A DNA stretch of 64,000 nucleotides, taken from positions 186,001 to 250,000 of the forward strand of contig NZ_JACHXW010000002.1 in assembly GCF_014192395.1 (NCBI RefSeq), in the 5' to 3' direction. The DNA comes from Paenibacillus endophyticus. GTDB lineage: Bacteria; Bacillota; Bacilli; Paenibacillales; Paenibacillaceae. How positions within the stretch are numbered: position 1 is the stretch's first letter; the number at the start of each line of letters is the position of its first letter. A program made the translations under genes and the position numbers. Of this stretch, positions 15,897 through 26,086 are shown in pieces. The notes under the pieces are model-generated. The model was not told the DNA's origin, ran no database searches, and saw nothing but the letters and a program-made list of their open reading frames with translations.

Positions 15897-17525
15897 CTAC
15901 CGCTTCTGCTGCTTTTCGTACTCAAGCGGAGTCGTTCCGGTTATTTTTTTGAATACGGTAAAAAAATAATTGTAGTGGTTAAATCCAACCTGCTTTACCA
16001 CATCCTTGAGGTCTGTGTCACCGGTCCGGATGAGCAGCTTAGCCTGCTCCACCCGCACATGGTTCACATAATCGGCAAACCCCTGCCCGCACTCTTCCTT
16101 GAACATTCGGCTCAAATAGGAGGCATTGACCCCAATGACCTCCGCAGCTTCCTGCAAGGTTATGGGCTCTGTGAAATGCCTGCGTATCCATTCCATCGTC
16201 CGCCTCGTGTTATCGGAGTACAGCGTATCATGCACGAACGGGCGCAGCGCTTGAACAAGCCTGCGGTAAATCTCCACGATCCACTCCTTCAGCTCAGCCA
16301 GCGTATCGAACTTGCCAATCGCTTGATAAGGGTTATGATCGTTCTCGAATAAATCCTGCTCCGCTATGCCCGCTTCCTTCGACTTGCGGTTCACGAGATG
16401 AATAAGCTCGACCGCGACCATTTGCGTCGTCTTGTGCGGAGCTCGCGCCTTCCCCATCCGGGCAAAGAGCTCCTCGATTTGAAAAATAAGCTCCTCCTCA
16501 TTGAGCGTCGCAAGCAGTGACAGCAGCTGCTTCTCCAGCTTTACATCTACGGAGAAATTGACGCTGGAGGCTTCCTTCCGCTGAAGCCCCGGCCAGATCA
16601 CAACGTCTCCGCCTTCATAGAAGCGCTCCTGCAGCGCCTTGTCCGCGTCTTTGTAGTAGCTCGGCAGCGTTTCCACCTTGCTGCACATGTCGCTTACGCT
16701 GCAGCTTATGACTAAATTCAGCTGGCGCTTCGCGCTCACTCTAATGCGCGACAGCGCCTCCGATATGATGGTGTGCCATATAAACCTGCTGTTCGTATCA
16801 AAAGAAAAAACGAAAGCGAATTTCCCGTTTTCAACGGGCGTCATATATGCATTTCCCGTATCCGCCAAAATGTTATCCGTAATATCCATAAAGGAGCCGT
16901 TCATGAATGCAAGCTCCTTCGCATCGAATCGGTCCTCGAGCTTCCTTCGGCTATCCCATTCCGCAACGACTACTGTAAGCATTCGCAGGTTGAGCGTGAC
17001 ATCCAGCTTATCCGCCTTCAGCAGAAGCTCCTCTTCGCTGCCGTAGCTGTGCTGAACAAGATCCCTTATGAATTCCCGAAGCAGCGTCGTCTGATTCTGC
17101 TGCAGCTGCTTCTGCATATGTATCGTCTTCTCCTGCGCCTCCTGCTCTTTGGCAAGCAGCTCCTTCGCGCCAGCCAGCGCTGCCTGCAGGATGCGCGCAT
17201 CCAGCTCATGCTTCAGAATATAGTCCACGGCACCCTTGCGCATACTGTTTTTTACGTAATGCACATCGCTATAGCTGCTGATCGCAATTACTTGCGTATG
17301 GGGAAATTGCTCTGCGATATAATTAATAAGCGCGAGCCCGTCCATGCCGGGCATGCTCATGTCCGTAATGACAATTTCGGGATTGCGTTCATGCAGGAGC
17401 TTGACTGCTGCCTGCCCTCCGTTTGCTTCGCCGCATAGGAGGAAACCATGCGCTTCCCAGTTCATCATGTTTTTCAACTTACTCAGCATGGGCAAGTCAT
17501 CGTCCACCAGCAGCACGTTAAGCAT
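15897..17525 (-). CDS. YesN-type response regulator (receiver + AraC DNA-binding domain)
   Basis: 542 residues. The receiver domain (1-120) has the acidic pocket DDD near 8-10, phosphoacceptor D in IVITDMSMPGMDG and K in LKHELDA. A middle region of about 280 residues lacks a named fold. The C-terminal AraC-type double helix-turn-helix (about 440-540) includes EPITLQEAAEVIGVNASYLS and VGFNHYNYFFTVFKK. It should activate the adjacent sugar transporter/GH43 operon when phosphorylated by the YesM-type kinase. The start overlaps the kinase 3' end by 8 nt. Confidence 0.92.
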   Translation of the reverse strand: MLNVLLVDDDLPMLSKLKNMMNWEAHGFLLCGEANGGQAAVKLLHERNPEIVITDMSMPGMDGLALINYIAEQFPHTQVIAISSYSDVHYVKNSMRKGAVDYILKHELDARILQAALAGAKELLAKEQEAQEKTIHMQKQLQQNQTTLLREFIRDLVQHSYGSEEELLLKADKLDVTLNLRMLTVVVAEWDSRRKLEDRFDAKELAFMNGSFMDITDNILADTGNAYMTPVENGKFAFVFSFDTNSRFIWHTIISEALSRIRVSAKRQLNLVISCSVSDMCSKVETLPSYYKDADKALQERFYEGGDVVIWPGLQRKEASSVNFSVDVKLEKQLLSLLATLNEEELIFQIEELFARMGKARAPHKTTQMVAVELIHLVNRKSKEAGIAEQDLFENDHNPYQAIGKFDTLAELKEWIVEIYRRLVQALRPFVHDTLYSDNTRRTMEWIRRHFTEPITLQEAAEVIGVNASYLSRMFKEECGQGFADYVNHVRVEQAKLLIRTGDTDLKDVVKQVGFNHYNYFFTVFKKITGTTPLEYEKQQKR

Positions 17526-19299
17526 CCTCGTTCTCCCCTTCCGCTTCGATCGGAATCCTCATCGTCACCGTTGTAAACAGTCCCGGCACGCTTTCAATCT
17601 GGAGCCCGTAGCCGGCACCGTAATGAAGCCTGATCCGCTCCTGGACATTGCCGAGCCCGATTCCGCTGAACCGCGACTGATTTTTCTCCGCCACCTGATC
17701 GAATATGGTCGCGAGCCGCTCCGGCTCGATCCCGACGCCATTATCAGATACCTGCAGCACGATGTGGCCTTCATCGCCATACCCTTTCACCATAAGCTGG
17801 CCTCTTCCCTTTAATGGCTCCAGTCCATGGATCAGCGCGTTCTCCACGATCGGCTGCAGCAAAAACTTCAGCATGCGCGCTTCTAAAATACCTTCTTCAA
17901 TATCGAAAACCGCATCGAATTTATCATAATAGCGAAACTGCTGGATATTCAAATAATGCTCCAAATACTGCTGCTCCTCCCGCACCGAAATGAATTCGCC
18001 GCCCTTGCCCATGCTGCTGTGCAGCAGCGTAACGAGCGATGTAACCAGCTGCTTGATATTGTCAGCCTTTTGGACATCGGCAAGCCATTTGATTTGGTTC
18101 AACGTATTAAACAGGAAATGCGGATTGATCTGCGCTTGAAGCGCCTTGAATTCAAGCACGCGCTTCTGCTCCTCTGTCTTCTTCACGTCATCGAGCAATA
18201 CCCGTAAATTAGTAACCATCGCATTAAAGCCACGGCTCAGCTCCTCTACCTCGTCACCGGACGAAATCGTGATCGGATCGGACAGGTTGCCGGCGCTTAC
18301 CTTTTTCATCGCATGCCGCAAGCGTCCGATATTTTTCGTAATTTGATTCGAGATAATCGTTGCAACGATCAATGCCGCGATGAGCGTCAGCACCGGAATC
18401 AGCATGATGTTGTTCGCTGCTTTCCGGCTCTCGGCAAGCAGCTCGCTCAGCGGAATAAGCCCGACCGTCGTCCAGTTCGTATAATCCGACGTATGGTAGA
18501 CAACGAGATGCTCCTCGCCGTTTATGCGCATGCTAAGCTTTCCTGAGCTGGCCGTGAGCAGCGGTAGCACGCTCGCATAATCCGTTCCGGCAATCGGCTT
18601 ATTAATATCCTCCGCGCGGGGAGAATACACAAAGCCGCCTTTATCGTCCAGCAGAAAGAGCTGGCTCTTATTCGGCAGCGGCGTATTGAATATGCGCTCG
18701 ACCACCTCGTAGTTAAAATCGACATTTACATATCCGACTGCTTCGCTGCCGTTCATGATCGCCCGCGAGATGGATACGACGTTTTGGTTCAAATAGGCGG
18801 ACACCTTGTTCAGCTTCGTATTGGCATGCGTCGTAATAAATATTTTATTGCCGCGCTGCTTAAGAAGCTGCTCGTACCAAATGGAGCGCATGAATTCATC
18901 GGCAGGCACCGTGGACCCCTGCGCATAGCTGCGCCCGCCGATGCTTGCGACGAGGATGCTCGATATGTAATATTTGTAGCCGTATAGGCTCGAAATGAAA
19001 TTATCGATCTTTCGGTCCTTTTCGAGCCGTTCGATCAACGTTTCCGTCGCATCGGGCAGCAGCATGTCGATGACATTAGGCTTATTCAGAGAAATAATCG
19101 TGCTGATGTAATCGATGTCCTTCAGTGTGAGCTCGAAGCTCTTGTTCGCGTCCAGTATCGTGCGCGACATAAAGCTCTCCGCCGATTCCCGCTGGCTGTC
19201 GTAATATTTGTTGTACCAGAGTACGCTTACGATCGACAGGGAAGCGATGATCACAACCGAGAAGCTTGCGAACAATTTGGTGCGTATGCCGGTTCTCAT
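17518..19299 (-). CDS. YesM-type sensor histidine kinase
   Basis: 593 residues. Membrane helix at about 10-30, a long extracellular dCache-like sensor domain (about 35-280), a second helix (about 285-305), a HAMP domain, then the His_kinase family domain. The phosphorylated His lies in 'INPHFLFNTLNQIKWL'. ATPase motifs are QPIVENALIHG and DNGVGI with GIGLGNVQERI. It should detect an extracellular sugar or the loaded binding protein. The ATG at 19299 has GGGAG 7-8 nt upstream; the longer frame lacks such a site. Confidence 0.93.
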   Translation of the reverse strand: MRTGIRTKLFASFSVVIIASLSIVSVLWYNKYYDSQRESAESFMSRTILDANKSFELTLKDIDYISTIISLNKPNVIDMLLPDATETLIERLEKDRKIDNFISSLYGYKYYISSILVASIGGRSYAQGSTVPADEFMRSIWYEQLLKQRGNKIFITTHANTKLNKVSAYLNQNVVSISRAIMNGSEAVGYVNVDFNYEVVERIFNTPLPNKSQLFLLDDKGGFVYSPRAEDINKPIAGTDYASVLPLLTASSGKLSMRINGEEHLVVYHTSDYTNWTTVGLIPLSELLAESRKAANNIMLIPVLTLIAALIVATIISNQITKNIGRLRHAMKKVSAGNLSDPITISSGDEVEELSRGFNAMVTNLRVLLDDVKKTEEQKRVLEFKALQAQINPHFLFNTLNQIKWLADVQKADNIKQLVTSLVTLLHSSMGKGGEFISVREEQQYLEHYLNIQQFRYYDKFDAVFDIEEGILEARMLKFLLQPIVENALIHGLEPLKGRGQLMVKGYGDEGHIVLQVSDNGVGIEPERLATIFDQVAEKNQSRFSGIGLGNVQERIRLHYGAGYGLQIESVPGLFTTVTMRIPIEAEGENEDA

Positions 19300-19446
19300 G
19301 CTGAATCTCCCATTCTTTTTCTGCTCGTTTTTGCCATTTATCATACTCCTGTTGCGCGGGCAGGACAAGCTTCACATGCAATTTACGAGAGGATGAAGTG
19401 CAGCAAGAGCCGCTCGCGGCTTCGCGAACGGCTCTTCACAATCTTT

Positions 19447-20034
19447 TTATTCAAATAAGCTAATCGCCTTGCCCTTAACTTCCTCAAGCATTTGCTTGCG
19501 GGCATCGTCATCGATTCGGGGAACGCTGCCAAAAAAGATATGCCCTACGGGCTTAATGCCGCAAAACTCATAAATGCCGGTATCCGAAGTCATTTTGAGA
19601 CCGTCATACATGCCCGTTCGGCTGTAAATCTCAGACGGCGTGCCGTGCGTATTGATAATAAGTCCCTTTTTGCCTGAAAGCAGCTTGTTTATGTCTCCGT
19701 TCTCCCCGTAGGCATAAGCGAAACCGTAAGAAAAAACGCGATCGATATATCCCTTAATCAGCGCTGGAAGTCCTGTCCACCATATCGGATACACCATCGT
19801 GAATGCGTCCGCCCATTTCACATGCTCCTGCTCGGTCTTGATGTCCGTTGGCGTATTGCCCTCGCGCAATGCTTCGAAGTCACTCGCCTTCAGCACGGGA
19901 TCGAAGCGCATCGCATACAAATCCCTTACGACGACCTCATGGCCTTCCGTCTTCAGCGAACCGATAAACGCATCGACGATCGCATTGTTAAAGCTGTCTG
20001 GATTAGGATGGCAATAAATAATCAAATGCTTCAT
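19447..20034 (-). CDS. NAD(P)H-dependent oxidoreductase, flavodoxin-like fold
   Basis: 195 residues, of the MdaB/KefF/YwrO quinone-reductase family. The N-terminus (LIIYCHPNPDSFNNAIVDAF) forms the flavin phosphate loop. The middle has the characteristic MVYPIWWTGLPALIKGYIDRVFSYGFAY segment that binds the isoalloxazine ring. It likely performs two-electron reduction of quinones or other electrophiles with FMN or FAD. GGAGGTG lies upstream of the ATG. It follows the SDR gene in the same direction after 64 nt, so co-transcription is possible. Confidence 0.9.
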   Translation of the reverse strand: MKHLIIYCHPNPDSFNNAIVDAFIGSLKTEGHEVVVRDLYAMRFDPVLKASDFEALREGNTPTDIKTEQEHVKWADAFTMVYPIWWTGLPALIKGYIDRVFSYGFAYAYGENGDINKLLSGKKGLIINTHGTPSEIYSRTGMYDGLKMTSDTGIYEFCGIKPVGHIFFGSVPRIDDDARKQMLEEVKGKAISLFE

Positions 20035-20098
20035 AAAAAAGCGACACCTCCGCAGATATGAGATCCGGTCTGCCTTAGTGTTGCCACTTTCCCTTGCA

Positions 20099-20950
20099 TT
20101 ATGTAAGCCCGACCTGCTTCTCGCTCCATGTCCAAAACCGATGCGCCAGCTCAGGATTTGTTGTTTTGCTGGAAGTGGCGACGATCTTGTTGTCGATCAA
20201 ATAGTGTCCGGTCAGACCAGCGGCTTCGTCGCTCGCTGCCAAATAAATGGCAGTTGCCGCGCCTTCAAGCGGGGTTCGGAAAAACGGCTTGAGAAGCCGG
20301 TGCACCGCCTTTCCGAAGCCTGTATTTCTATCTACGCCGATATTGGTCGCCACGGCGCCGGGATGCACGCAATTAACGGAAATGTGCGTATCGGCGAGGC
20401 GCCTCGCCAGCTCCTTAGTAAACAAGATATTGGCAAGCTTCGATTGCGCATACCCCTTTACGACGTTATAGCCTTTAGACAAGGTGGGATCGTCAAAATG
20501 GATTTTCCCCGCTTTGTGGGCACCTGAGGATAAGTTGACGATGCGGCCTTGCGGTGCCTGCTTGATCGGCTCCAGCAGCTCATGCGTCAGCAAAAAATGC
20601 CCCAAGTGATTCACGCCAAGCTGCGATTCATGGCCGTCTGCCGTCAATTGCCGCTTCAGCGACACGACTCCCGCATTGTTAACAAGCACATCCAAGCGAG
20701 CATGCTTCTGCTTGAACGCGGCAGCAAACGCCTTAATGCTTGCAAAGGAGCCCAAATCGCAAAGCATTAGCTCAATCCGCGAGCTTCCGCTCTGCTTCTT
20801 TGCTTGCTCTAGTGCTTGCTCCCCCCTTTCCCTGCTTCTGCATATCATGACGACATGCGCTCCCAGCTTCGCCAATTCCACGACTGTCACCAAGCCCATG
20901 CCTGAATTCGCTCCTGTAACAGCTGCCGTTTTACCCGTCATCTTTCCCAT
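20099..20950 (-). CDS. short-chain dehydrogenase/reductase, retinol dehydrogenase-like
   Basis: 283 residues. Rossmann motif TGANSGMG near residue 13, NNAG near 90, catalytic Ser in NLSSGAH and YxxxK in YAQSKLAN. The composition and the long C-terminal tail are typical of the RDH/WW-oxidoreductase-like classical SDRs that are frequent in soil bacteria; the substrate cannot be told. GGGAGGC precedes the ATG. It lies between the LysR regulator (same strand, 25 nt upstream) and the flavodoxin-fold reductase. Confidence 0.9.
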   Translation of the reverse strand: MGKMTGKTAAVTGANSGMGLVTVVELAKLGAHVVMICRSRERGEQALEQAKKQSGSSRIELMLCDLGSFASIKAFAAAFKQKHARLDVLVNNAGVVSLKRQLTADGHESQLGVNHLGHFLLTHELLEPIKQAPQGRIVNLSSGAHKAGKIHFDDPTLSKGYNVVKGYAQSKLANILFTKELARRLADTHISVNCVHPGAVATNIGVDRNTGFGKAVHRLLKPFFRTPLEGAATAIYLAASDEAAGLTGHYLIDNKIVATSSKTTNPELAHRFWTWSEKQVGLT

Positions 20951-20975
20951 ATCGTCGCCTCCCTGCCATCGTTAA

Positions 20976-21878
20976 CTATAGCTTACCATTGGATACGAAA
21001 GTACGCCTCATAAATGCGATAAAAGAGCGTACATGCGGCGATAGCTGCTCTCCCTCCCGGTACGCGAGACAAATATGTCTGCGATTGACATACTGCGGCA
21101 AATCGCGCATAACCAGCTCACCCGCTTCAATCTCGCGCCTCACGCTGCGATGGGGCAAAATGCCGATTCCCATATTGCACTTCAATGTTTCCTTAATCGT
21201 CTCGATCGCGCCGAGCTCCATGACGCTCTCCCATTTCAGCCCAACTGCGTTTGCCCACTCATCGGACAAGGTCCTTGAGGTTGATCCCGTCTCATGGAGC
21301 AGGAACGTTTCTTTCCTCATCTCGTCTAAGCTGACATGCCGTTGATTAGCTAGCGCATGCTGCGGAGCGAGCAACAGCTTAAGCTCATCGGCAACAAGCG
21401 GCTGCACGACAAGCCCCTCTTGCGGCGAATCGCTAAGGGAGACGATGCCTACGTCGATCTCATAGCTGCGCAGCATGAACAGCACCGACCCAGCCTGCTT
21501 CACGGTAAGCTGCTGGTTGACGCCTGGGTATAGCTGTCGATAAGCGGCGAGATGCGGCGGCAGCACATACGTAGCAGGCGTATAGCTCGCCCCTAGACGC
21601 AGGCGGCCTTCCCCCTGCTCCCTTCGTTCCTGCATCGTTAGCTTTGCTTCTTCCACTAGGAACACGATTTTCCTCGCGTACGGCAATAAATCCGCAGCAG
21701 CCTCCGTCGGCTGCAAACTTCTAGACTGCTTGCGGAATAAAGTAACCCCAAGCTCCTCCTCAAGCTTCCTCAGATGGAAGCTGACCGTCGGCTGCTTCAA
21801 GCCAAGCTTGACTGCCGCATCAGCTAACGTTCTTCCTGAGCAGACCTCCATAAACACATGCAGCTGCTGCACATTCAT
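20976..21878 (-). CDS. LysR-family transcriptional regulator
   Basis: About 300 residues. The winged helix-turn-helix at 1-60 (MNVQQLHVFMEVCSGRTLAD, LGLKQPTVSFHLRKLEEELG) is followed by a periplasmic-binding-protein-like effector domain with the CysB/CbbR layout. The chosen ATG at 21878 has GGAGAAGG 7 nt upstream. It is divergent from the ABC transporter operon at 22047, across a 168-nt region carrying a perfect palindrome, so it probably regulates that operon, its own gene and perhaps the SDR downstream. Confidence 0.92.
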   Translation of the reverse strand: MNVQQLHVFMEVCSGRTLADAAVKLGLKQPTVSFHLRKLEEELGVTLFRKQSRSLQPTEAAADLLPYARKIVFLVEEAKLTMQERREQGEGRLRLGASYTPATYVLPPHLAAYRQLYPGVNQQLTVKQAGSVLFMLRSYEIDVGIVSLSDSPQEGLVVQPLVADELKLLLAPQHALANQRHVSLDEMRKETFLLHETGSTSRTLSDEWANAVGLKWESVMELGAIETIKETLKCNMGIGILPHRSVRREIEAGELVMRDLPQYVNRRHICLAYREGEQLSPHVRSFIAFMRRTFVSNGKL

Positions 21879-21909
21879 GTATGCACCTTCTCCGGCATTT
21901 TTCAAATAA

Positions 21910-21926
21910 TATAGATTAAATCTATA
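21910..21926. promoter_or_regulatory. palindromic LysR-type operator candidate
   Basis: TATAGATTAAATCTATA is a perfect 17-bp palindrome around a central A, and it contains the T-N11-A geometry of LysR sites. It lies 32 nt upstream of the LysR start and 120 nt upstream of the transporter start, the normal place for such a site. Confidence 0.6.
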
Positions 21927-22046
21927 AATAGATCAATATATATCGAATACATTTAACAATTTCTAGACATCGCGTTAACAATCATCTGACAAACGGTTGG
22001 TAGAGTGAAATAGAAAGCAAAACAGATAGTGGAGGGAATAAAAAGA

Positions 22047-23156
22047 ATGAAAACAAATGGGAAACGCTGGTTAGGGACGGTATTGGTTGCCGGATTGGCC
22101 GCGCTGACTGCCGCATGCGGCAATACGGGAAACGCAGCTAACGACGCAGCAGGGAATGCGGAAAATGTACAAACAACCGCTCCTTCGCCTGAATCGGACG
22201 CAGCAGCAACAACACCGCCAGCGGATAAAGGAACGCTAACCGTTTATTTGAATGATTTTGACAGCATCATCGCTCCTTTGTTCGAGGAAGCAACTGGTTA
22301 TAAAATGGAAGTCGTCGTCGGAAACGGCGCAGAAATAATGTCACGCGTAGAAGCAGAGAAAGGCAATCCGCACTGGGATGTGCTGTGGCTAGATGCGATG
22401 CCTTCCATTCACGGCCTTGGCGCAAGCGGACAGCTGCTTGAAGACTGGACGCCTAGCAATGCCGCGAACTTGACCGATTTCGCAAAGGGCTTCTTGCCCG
22501 AGAAACAATGGTATGTACCAACCGGCGCTCATGCAGCCGGCGTGATTGTATACAACAAAAACTTGGTGAAAGCAACGGATGCTCCTCAGAGCTGGGCAGA
22601 TTTCGCTAATGAGAAGTACAAGGATATGATCGGCATGGCCGACCCCGCCATCGCGGCACCTGCTTATCCGTTCGTTTCCTGGTTTTTCAAGGAAAAAGCA
22701 ATGGACGGCGGCCAAGCCTTCTTCAGCTCGCTTATGGACAACGGCATGCGCGTCTATCCTAAAAACCCTAACGTGGTCAAGGCGCTAGCAGCCGGTGAAA
22801 TCTCAATTGCCGCCCTTCAGGAAAGCAATGCTTATGCGATGAAAAATGCCAATGAGCCCATCGAGATCATCTGGCCAGCCGAGGGCGCTCCGGCTTCGAT
22901 AAGGGTAGCAGCGATTCAGAAGGATACCGGGAATCCGAATGCGGCAAAAGCGTTTGTGGAATTTTTGCTTGATCCCAAAACGCAGCAAGCGCTTATTGAC
23001 CAAGGCGATGAAAGCTACTTCCAGCCTTCCGTGAACGGCGTGAATGCAAAAGCCGACCGCGCAGCCGATGCGAAGCTCGTTGCAGCCGACGCTTCGTGGG
23101 CATCCGAGAACGAAGCAGCCATTAAGCAATGGTTCGCCGACCAGTCTGTGAAGTAA
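22047..23156 (+). CDS. ABC transporter substrate-binding lipoprotein (Fe3+/2-aminoethylphosphonate type)
   Basis: 369 residues. Signal peptide with lipobox (TAAC, Cys about 24) and a linker rich in Ala, Asn and Thr. The mature domain (LTVYLNDFDSIIAPLFEEATG, NPHWDVLWLDAMPSIHGL, TGAHAAGVIVYNKNLV) is of the FbpA/AfuA/PhnS class, which binds ferric ion, phosphonates, thiamine-like or other small anionic ligands. The ferric-binding tandem tyrosines of FbpA are not obvious, and the downstream phosphoesterase hints at a phosphorus-containing ligand. The ATG at 22047 follows GTGGAGGG. First gene of a four-gene operon. Confidence 0.88.
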   Translation: MKTNGKRWLGTVLVAGLAALTAACGNTGNAANDAAGNAENVQTTAPSPESDAAATTPPADKGTLTVYLNDFDSIIAPLFEEATGYKMEVVVGNGAEIMSRVEAEKGNPHWDVLWLDAMPSIHGLGASGQLLEDWTPSNAANLTDFAKGFLPEKQWYVPTGAHAAGVIVYNKNLVKATDAPQSWADFANEKYKDMIGMADPAIAAPAYPFVSWFFKEKAMDGGQAFFSSLMDNGMRVYPKNPNVVKALAAGEISIAALQESNAYAMKNANEPIEIIWPAEGAPASIRVAAIQKDTGNPNAAKAFVEFLLDPKTQQALIDQGDESYFQPSVNGVNAKADRAADAKLVAADASWASENEAAIKQWFADQSVK

Positions 23157-23159
23157 GCC

Positions 23160-24842
23160 ATGCATATGCTCATGAAGGATCGATTGGGCTGGTTCGTCAG
23201 TATCCTCCTTTTCATCCTTGTCTTATATCCCTTGGCAGCCGTCATCGTTCAGGTGCTGCTGCCCGGGGTTTTCTTCGGCAACTGGCAACTTGGCAACCTA
23301 TCGCTGCTGCTTGAAATCTTCCGCCGTCCGCTATGGCAGAAGTCATTAGAGAATTCTATCGTACTCGGCCTAGGCACGACCTTGCTTGCAACTTTGCTAG
23401 GCATGGTGCTTGCTACCGTGCGTGCCAACTGGTCGTTTAGAACAGCCAAGCTGCTTGATGGCGCAGTGTGGCTTCTCATCATCACGCCTTCTTTCATTTT
23501 GGCGCAGGGCTGGGTTTTATTTGCGGCCGGAGGAGGGATTGCAGTAAGCGCCTTCGGCTGGGATTGGGTAACCGGCGCTGTATTCCAGCCTGCCGGCCTC
23601 ATCTTCATTATGACGCTCAGCAAATTTCCTTTCGCTTATTTGAGCGTATATGCCGCATTGGAGTGGAAGGTTGATCAGCTCTCCCATGCGGCAAGGCTGT
23701 CGGGCGCAACGGCTTTCACCGTATGGAGAACGATTCAAGCGCCGCTCATTTTGCCAGCCGTATGGGCAGGAGCCGCGCTCGTATTCATGGATACAATCGG
23801 CGATTTCGGATTGCCGGCATCGATTGCCGCTGTCTACCGTTTCCCTACGCTGCCCTATTCCATTTATTCGGCCATCTACACATCGCCAATCCGCTTTGAT
23901 ATGGCAGGCGTTCTTTCCTTCTATCTCGTCCTGCTCATCGGAATCGCCATGTCCGTTCAATTCTATGCGATGCGCCGCTCGCGTTTCGATTTCCTGTCGG
24001 CGCGCGCTGAACGGTCAACACCTAAGCCTGCCGGTAAATACGGCATGCTGCTTACCGGATTAAATCTGTTGTTTCTAGCAGTCGTCATCGGCATACCGCT
24101 TGGCGCAAACCTGCTCATGTCAGTCTTCAAGACGCAATCAGGCGGCATTGCGATAAACAATCTGACTTTGGACCATTACCGGGAGCTGTTCCACAGCTCG
24201 AGCCTGCTGCTGAAAGGCCTCTCCCATTCCTTGATGATTGCGGGAAGCGCCGCCCTTCTTGGCTTGCTGCTTGGCCTATGCGCAGCTTACGTGCTCACAT
24301 ACTCGCAGTTTAAATTCAAGCGTACCATCGAGGTTTTCTCGATTGTCACGCTGGCTGTGCCAGGTGTTGTGCTTGGCATCGGCTATATATTCGTTTGGAA
24401 TCAGAAATGGCTGGACAAAATAGGGCTCCTTCTATATGGAACCCCTTGGATTCTGGTGCTCGCAGCTATCGCGGGCGCTATTCCCGTCATCACCAGGCTG
24501 ATGGTCGGCGCCATGGCCAAAGTGCCGAATAGCCTGCTGACCGCTGCTCAACTGCAAGGCGATACATTCATAAGCCGGATTCGTCTTATTCTCATTCCGT
24601 TAGTGCGCGGCGCCTTGCTGTCCGCGGGCCTTGCCGCGTTCGGCTCCAGCGTGTTTGATCTCGCGGTCAACTCGATTCTGTTCCCGCCTAATTTCCTTAC
24701 ACTGCCCGTTTCCATTAATAAAGCATTCGAGGATTTGAATTTCGGCTATGCGTCAGCGGCAACCGTGCTTGGATCTGCCGTTGTCATTCTCATCATATTG
24801 GCGATTGAGCTTCTGCTCCGCCGCAAGGAGACAAAGCTATGA
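23160..24842 (+). CDS. fused-domain ABC permease (FbpB/PhnV type)
   Basis: 560 residues with about twelve membrane helices arranged as two complete permease units in one chain. Each has an EAA loop: 'AARLSGATAFTVWRTIQAPLILPAV' near 180 and 'AAQLQGDTFISRIRLILIPLVRGAL' near 460. This duplicated architecture is usual for iron(III) and 2-aminoethylphosphonate importers. It starts 3 nt after the binding-protein stop and its own stop overlaps the ATPase start (ATGA). Confidence 0.92.
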   Translation: MHMLMKDRLGWFVSILLFILVLYPLAAVIVQVLLPGVFFGNWQLGNLSLLLEIFRRPLWQKSLENSIVLGLGTTLLATLLGMVLATVRANWSFRTAKLLDGAVWLLIITPSFILAQGWVLFAAGGGIAVSAFGWDWVTGAVFQPAGLIFIMTLSKFPFAYLSVYAALEWKVDQLSHAARLSGATAFTVWRTIQAPLILPAVWAGAALVFMDTIGDFGLPASIAAVYRFPTLPYSIYSAIYTSPIRFDMAGVLSFYLVLLIGIAMSVQFYAMRRSRFDFLSARAERSTPKPAGKYGMLLTGLNLLFLAVVIGIPLGANLLMSVFKTQSGGIAINNLTLDHYRELFHSSSLLLKGLSHSLMIAGSAALLGLLLGLCAAYVLTYSQFKFKRTIEVFSIVTLAVPGVVLGIGYIFVWNQKWLDKIGLLLYGTPWILVLAAIAGAIPVITRLMVGAMAKVPNSLLTAAQLQGDTFISRIRLILIPLVRGALLSAGLAAFGSSVFDLAVNSILFPPNFLTLPVSINKAFEDLNFGYASAATVLGSAVVILIILAIELLLRRKETKL

Positions 24843-26083
24843 CATCCGCCGTTCAGCAACCCAACCAGAAGCCTTTGGAGCTACCAGCATACTCGCATTC
24901 ACCTGCGTACGAGAAGGAAGCTGCTCCAGCTGCTCCATATGCTCCAGCGCTGCTCGCCGCAAGGGAATTAACGAAAAGCTACGGTTCCTTTCAGGCGCTC
25001 AAAGGCATTTCCTTCGATATGAAAGAAGGAGAAATCATAAGCGTGCTAGGTCCTTCAGGCTGCGGCAAATCCACCCTTCTCCAGCTGGTCGCAGGCTTGT
25101 CGCAGCCTGACAGCGGACAGCTGCTCTTATCCGGGAATGTAATCGCATCATCCTCTGTCATGATGCAGCCAGAGAAGCGCGGCGTTAATATGGTTTTTCA
25201 GGATTATGCGCTATGGCCGCACATGAATGTCCACGACAACATTGCATACGGACTGAAGAGAAGCAAGCTGACCAAAACAGACATTCAGCAGCGCGTGCAG
25301 GAACTGCTCGCCATGCTTCACCTCGAAGGTCTGGAGCGCAGACTTCCGCCCCAGCTTTCGGGCGGACAGCAGCAGCGCGTGGCCATCGCCAGAGCTATTG
25401 CGACAAGGCCTCGTCTCATGCTGCTTGATGAGCCGCTCTCCAACCTTGACATGCGCCTGCGCGTTGAAATGCGTACGGAAATGGCCTATTTGTTCCGGCA
25501 GCTGGGCATGAGCGTATTCCATGTCACGCATGATCCTGAGGAAGCCTTCGCGATGGCGGATCGGCTGCTCATTCTGCGCGACGGGCAGATCGACCAGATC
25601 GGTACGCCGCAGCAATGCTTTACTAGGCCCGCAAGCCGATGGGCGGCCTCGTTGCTGGGCGCTATCAACGGCCTTCGCGGTTCCATCATACAAGATGAGA
25701 ACGGCTGCGCTGTCCAGATTGGTCCATCCCGTATATATGGCTTGCAGCCTCCTGACAAGCCTCAATTGGGCCATAACGAGAAGGCTATTGTCATGTTTCG
25801 TCCCGAGGAAGCCGTCATTATCGAGCGGCATTCAGCAGCTGCTGAGACAGGCTCCGATGCCACACCAGCTGCAACAGCCGCATCAGACCTTACTAGCAGC
25901 ATCATTCTTCTCCGTGTTAGCCATTGTACGTTTGAAGGCAACAGGTGGCGTGCAGTCGCACATACAGCTTGCGATCAGAAGCTTTATCTCGTTCACGCAA
26001 CCCCGCTTGAGCCCGGCGAGATGCTAAGCGTGAAGCTGCCCGTGCAATCCGCTTTTTTATACCCTATTGAAGAAGAAAGGTAG
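24839..26083 (+). CDS. ABC transporter ATPase (FbpC/PotA type)
   Basis: 414 residues. An unusual N-terminal extension of about 40 residues rich in Ala, Pro and Tyr precedes the nucleotide-binding domain. Motifs: Walker [11 protein letters not shown]-loop [12 protein letters not shown], signature LSGGQQQR, Walker [14 protein letters not shown]-loop VTHDPEEA. From about 290 a TOBE-like regulatory domain follows, interrupted by an Ala/Thr-rich insertion. It drives the fused permease. Coupled to the phosphoesterase gene by a 3-nt gap. Confidence 0.92.
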   Translation: MTSAVQQPNQKPLELPAYSHSPAYEKEAAPAAPYAPALLAARELTKSYGSFQALKGISFDMKEGEIISVLGPSGCGKSTLLQLVAGLSQPDSGQLLLSGNVIASSSVMMQPEKRGVNMVFQDYALWPHMNVHDNIAYGLKRSKLTKTDIQQRVQELLAMLHLEGLERRLPPQLSGGQQQRVAIARAIATRPRLMLLDEPLSNLDMRLRVEMRTEMAYLFRQLGMSVFHVTHDPEEAFAMADRLLILRDGQIDQIGTPQQCFTRPASRWAASLLGAINGLRGSIIQDENGCAVQIGPSRIYGLQPPDKPQLGHNEKAIVMFRPEEAVIIERHSAAAETGSDATPAATAASDLTSSIILLRVSHCTFEGNRWRAVAHTACDQKLYLVHATPLEPGEMLSVKLPVQSAFLYPIEEER

Positions 26084-26086
26084 TCG

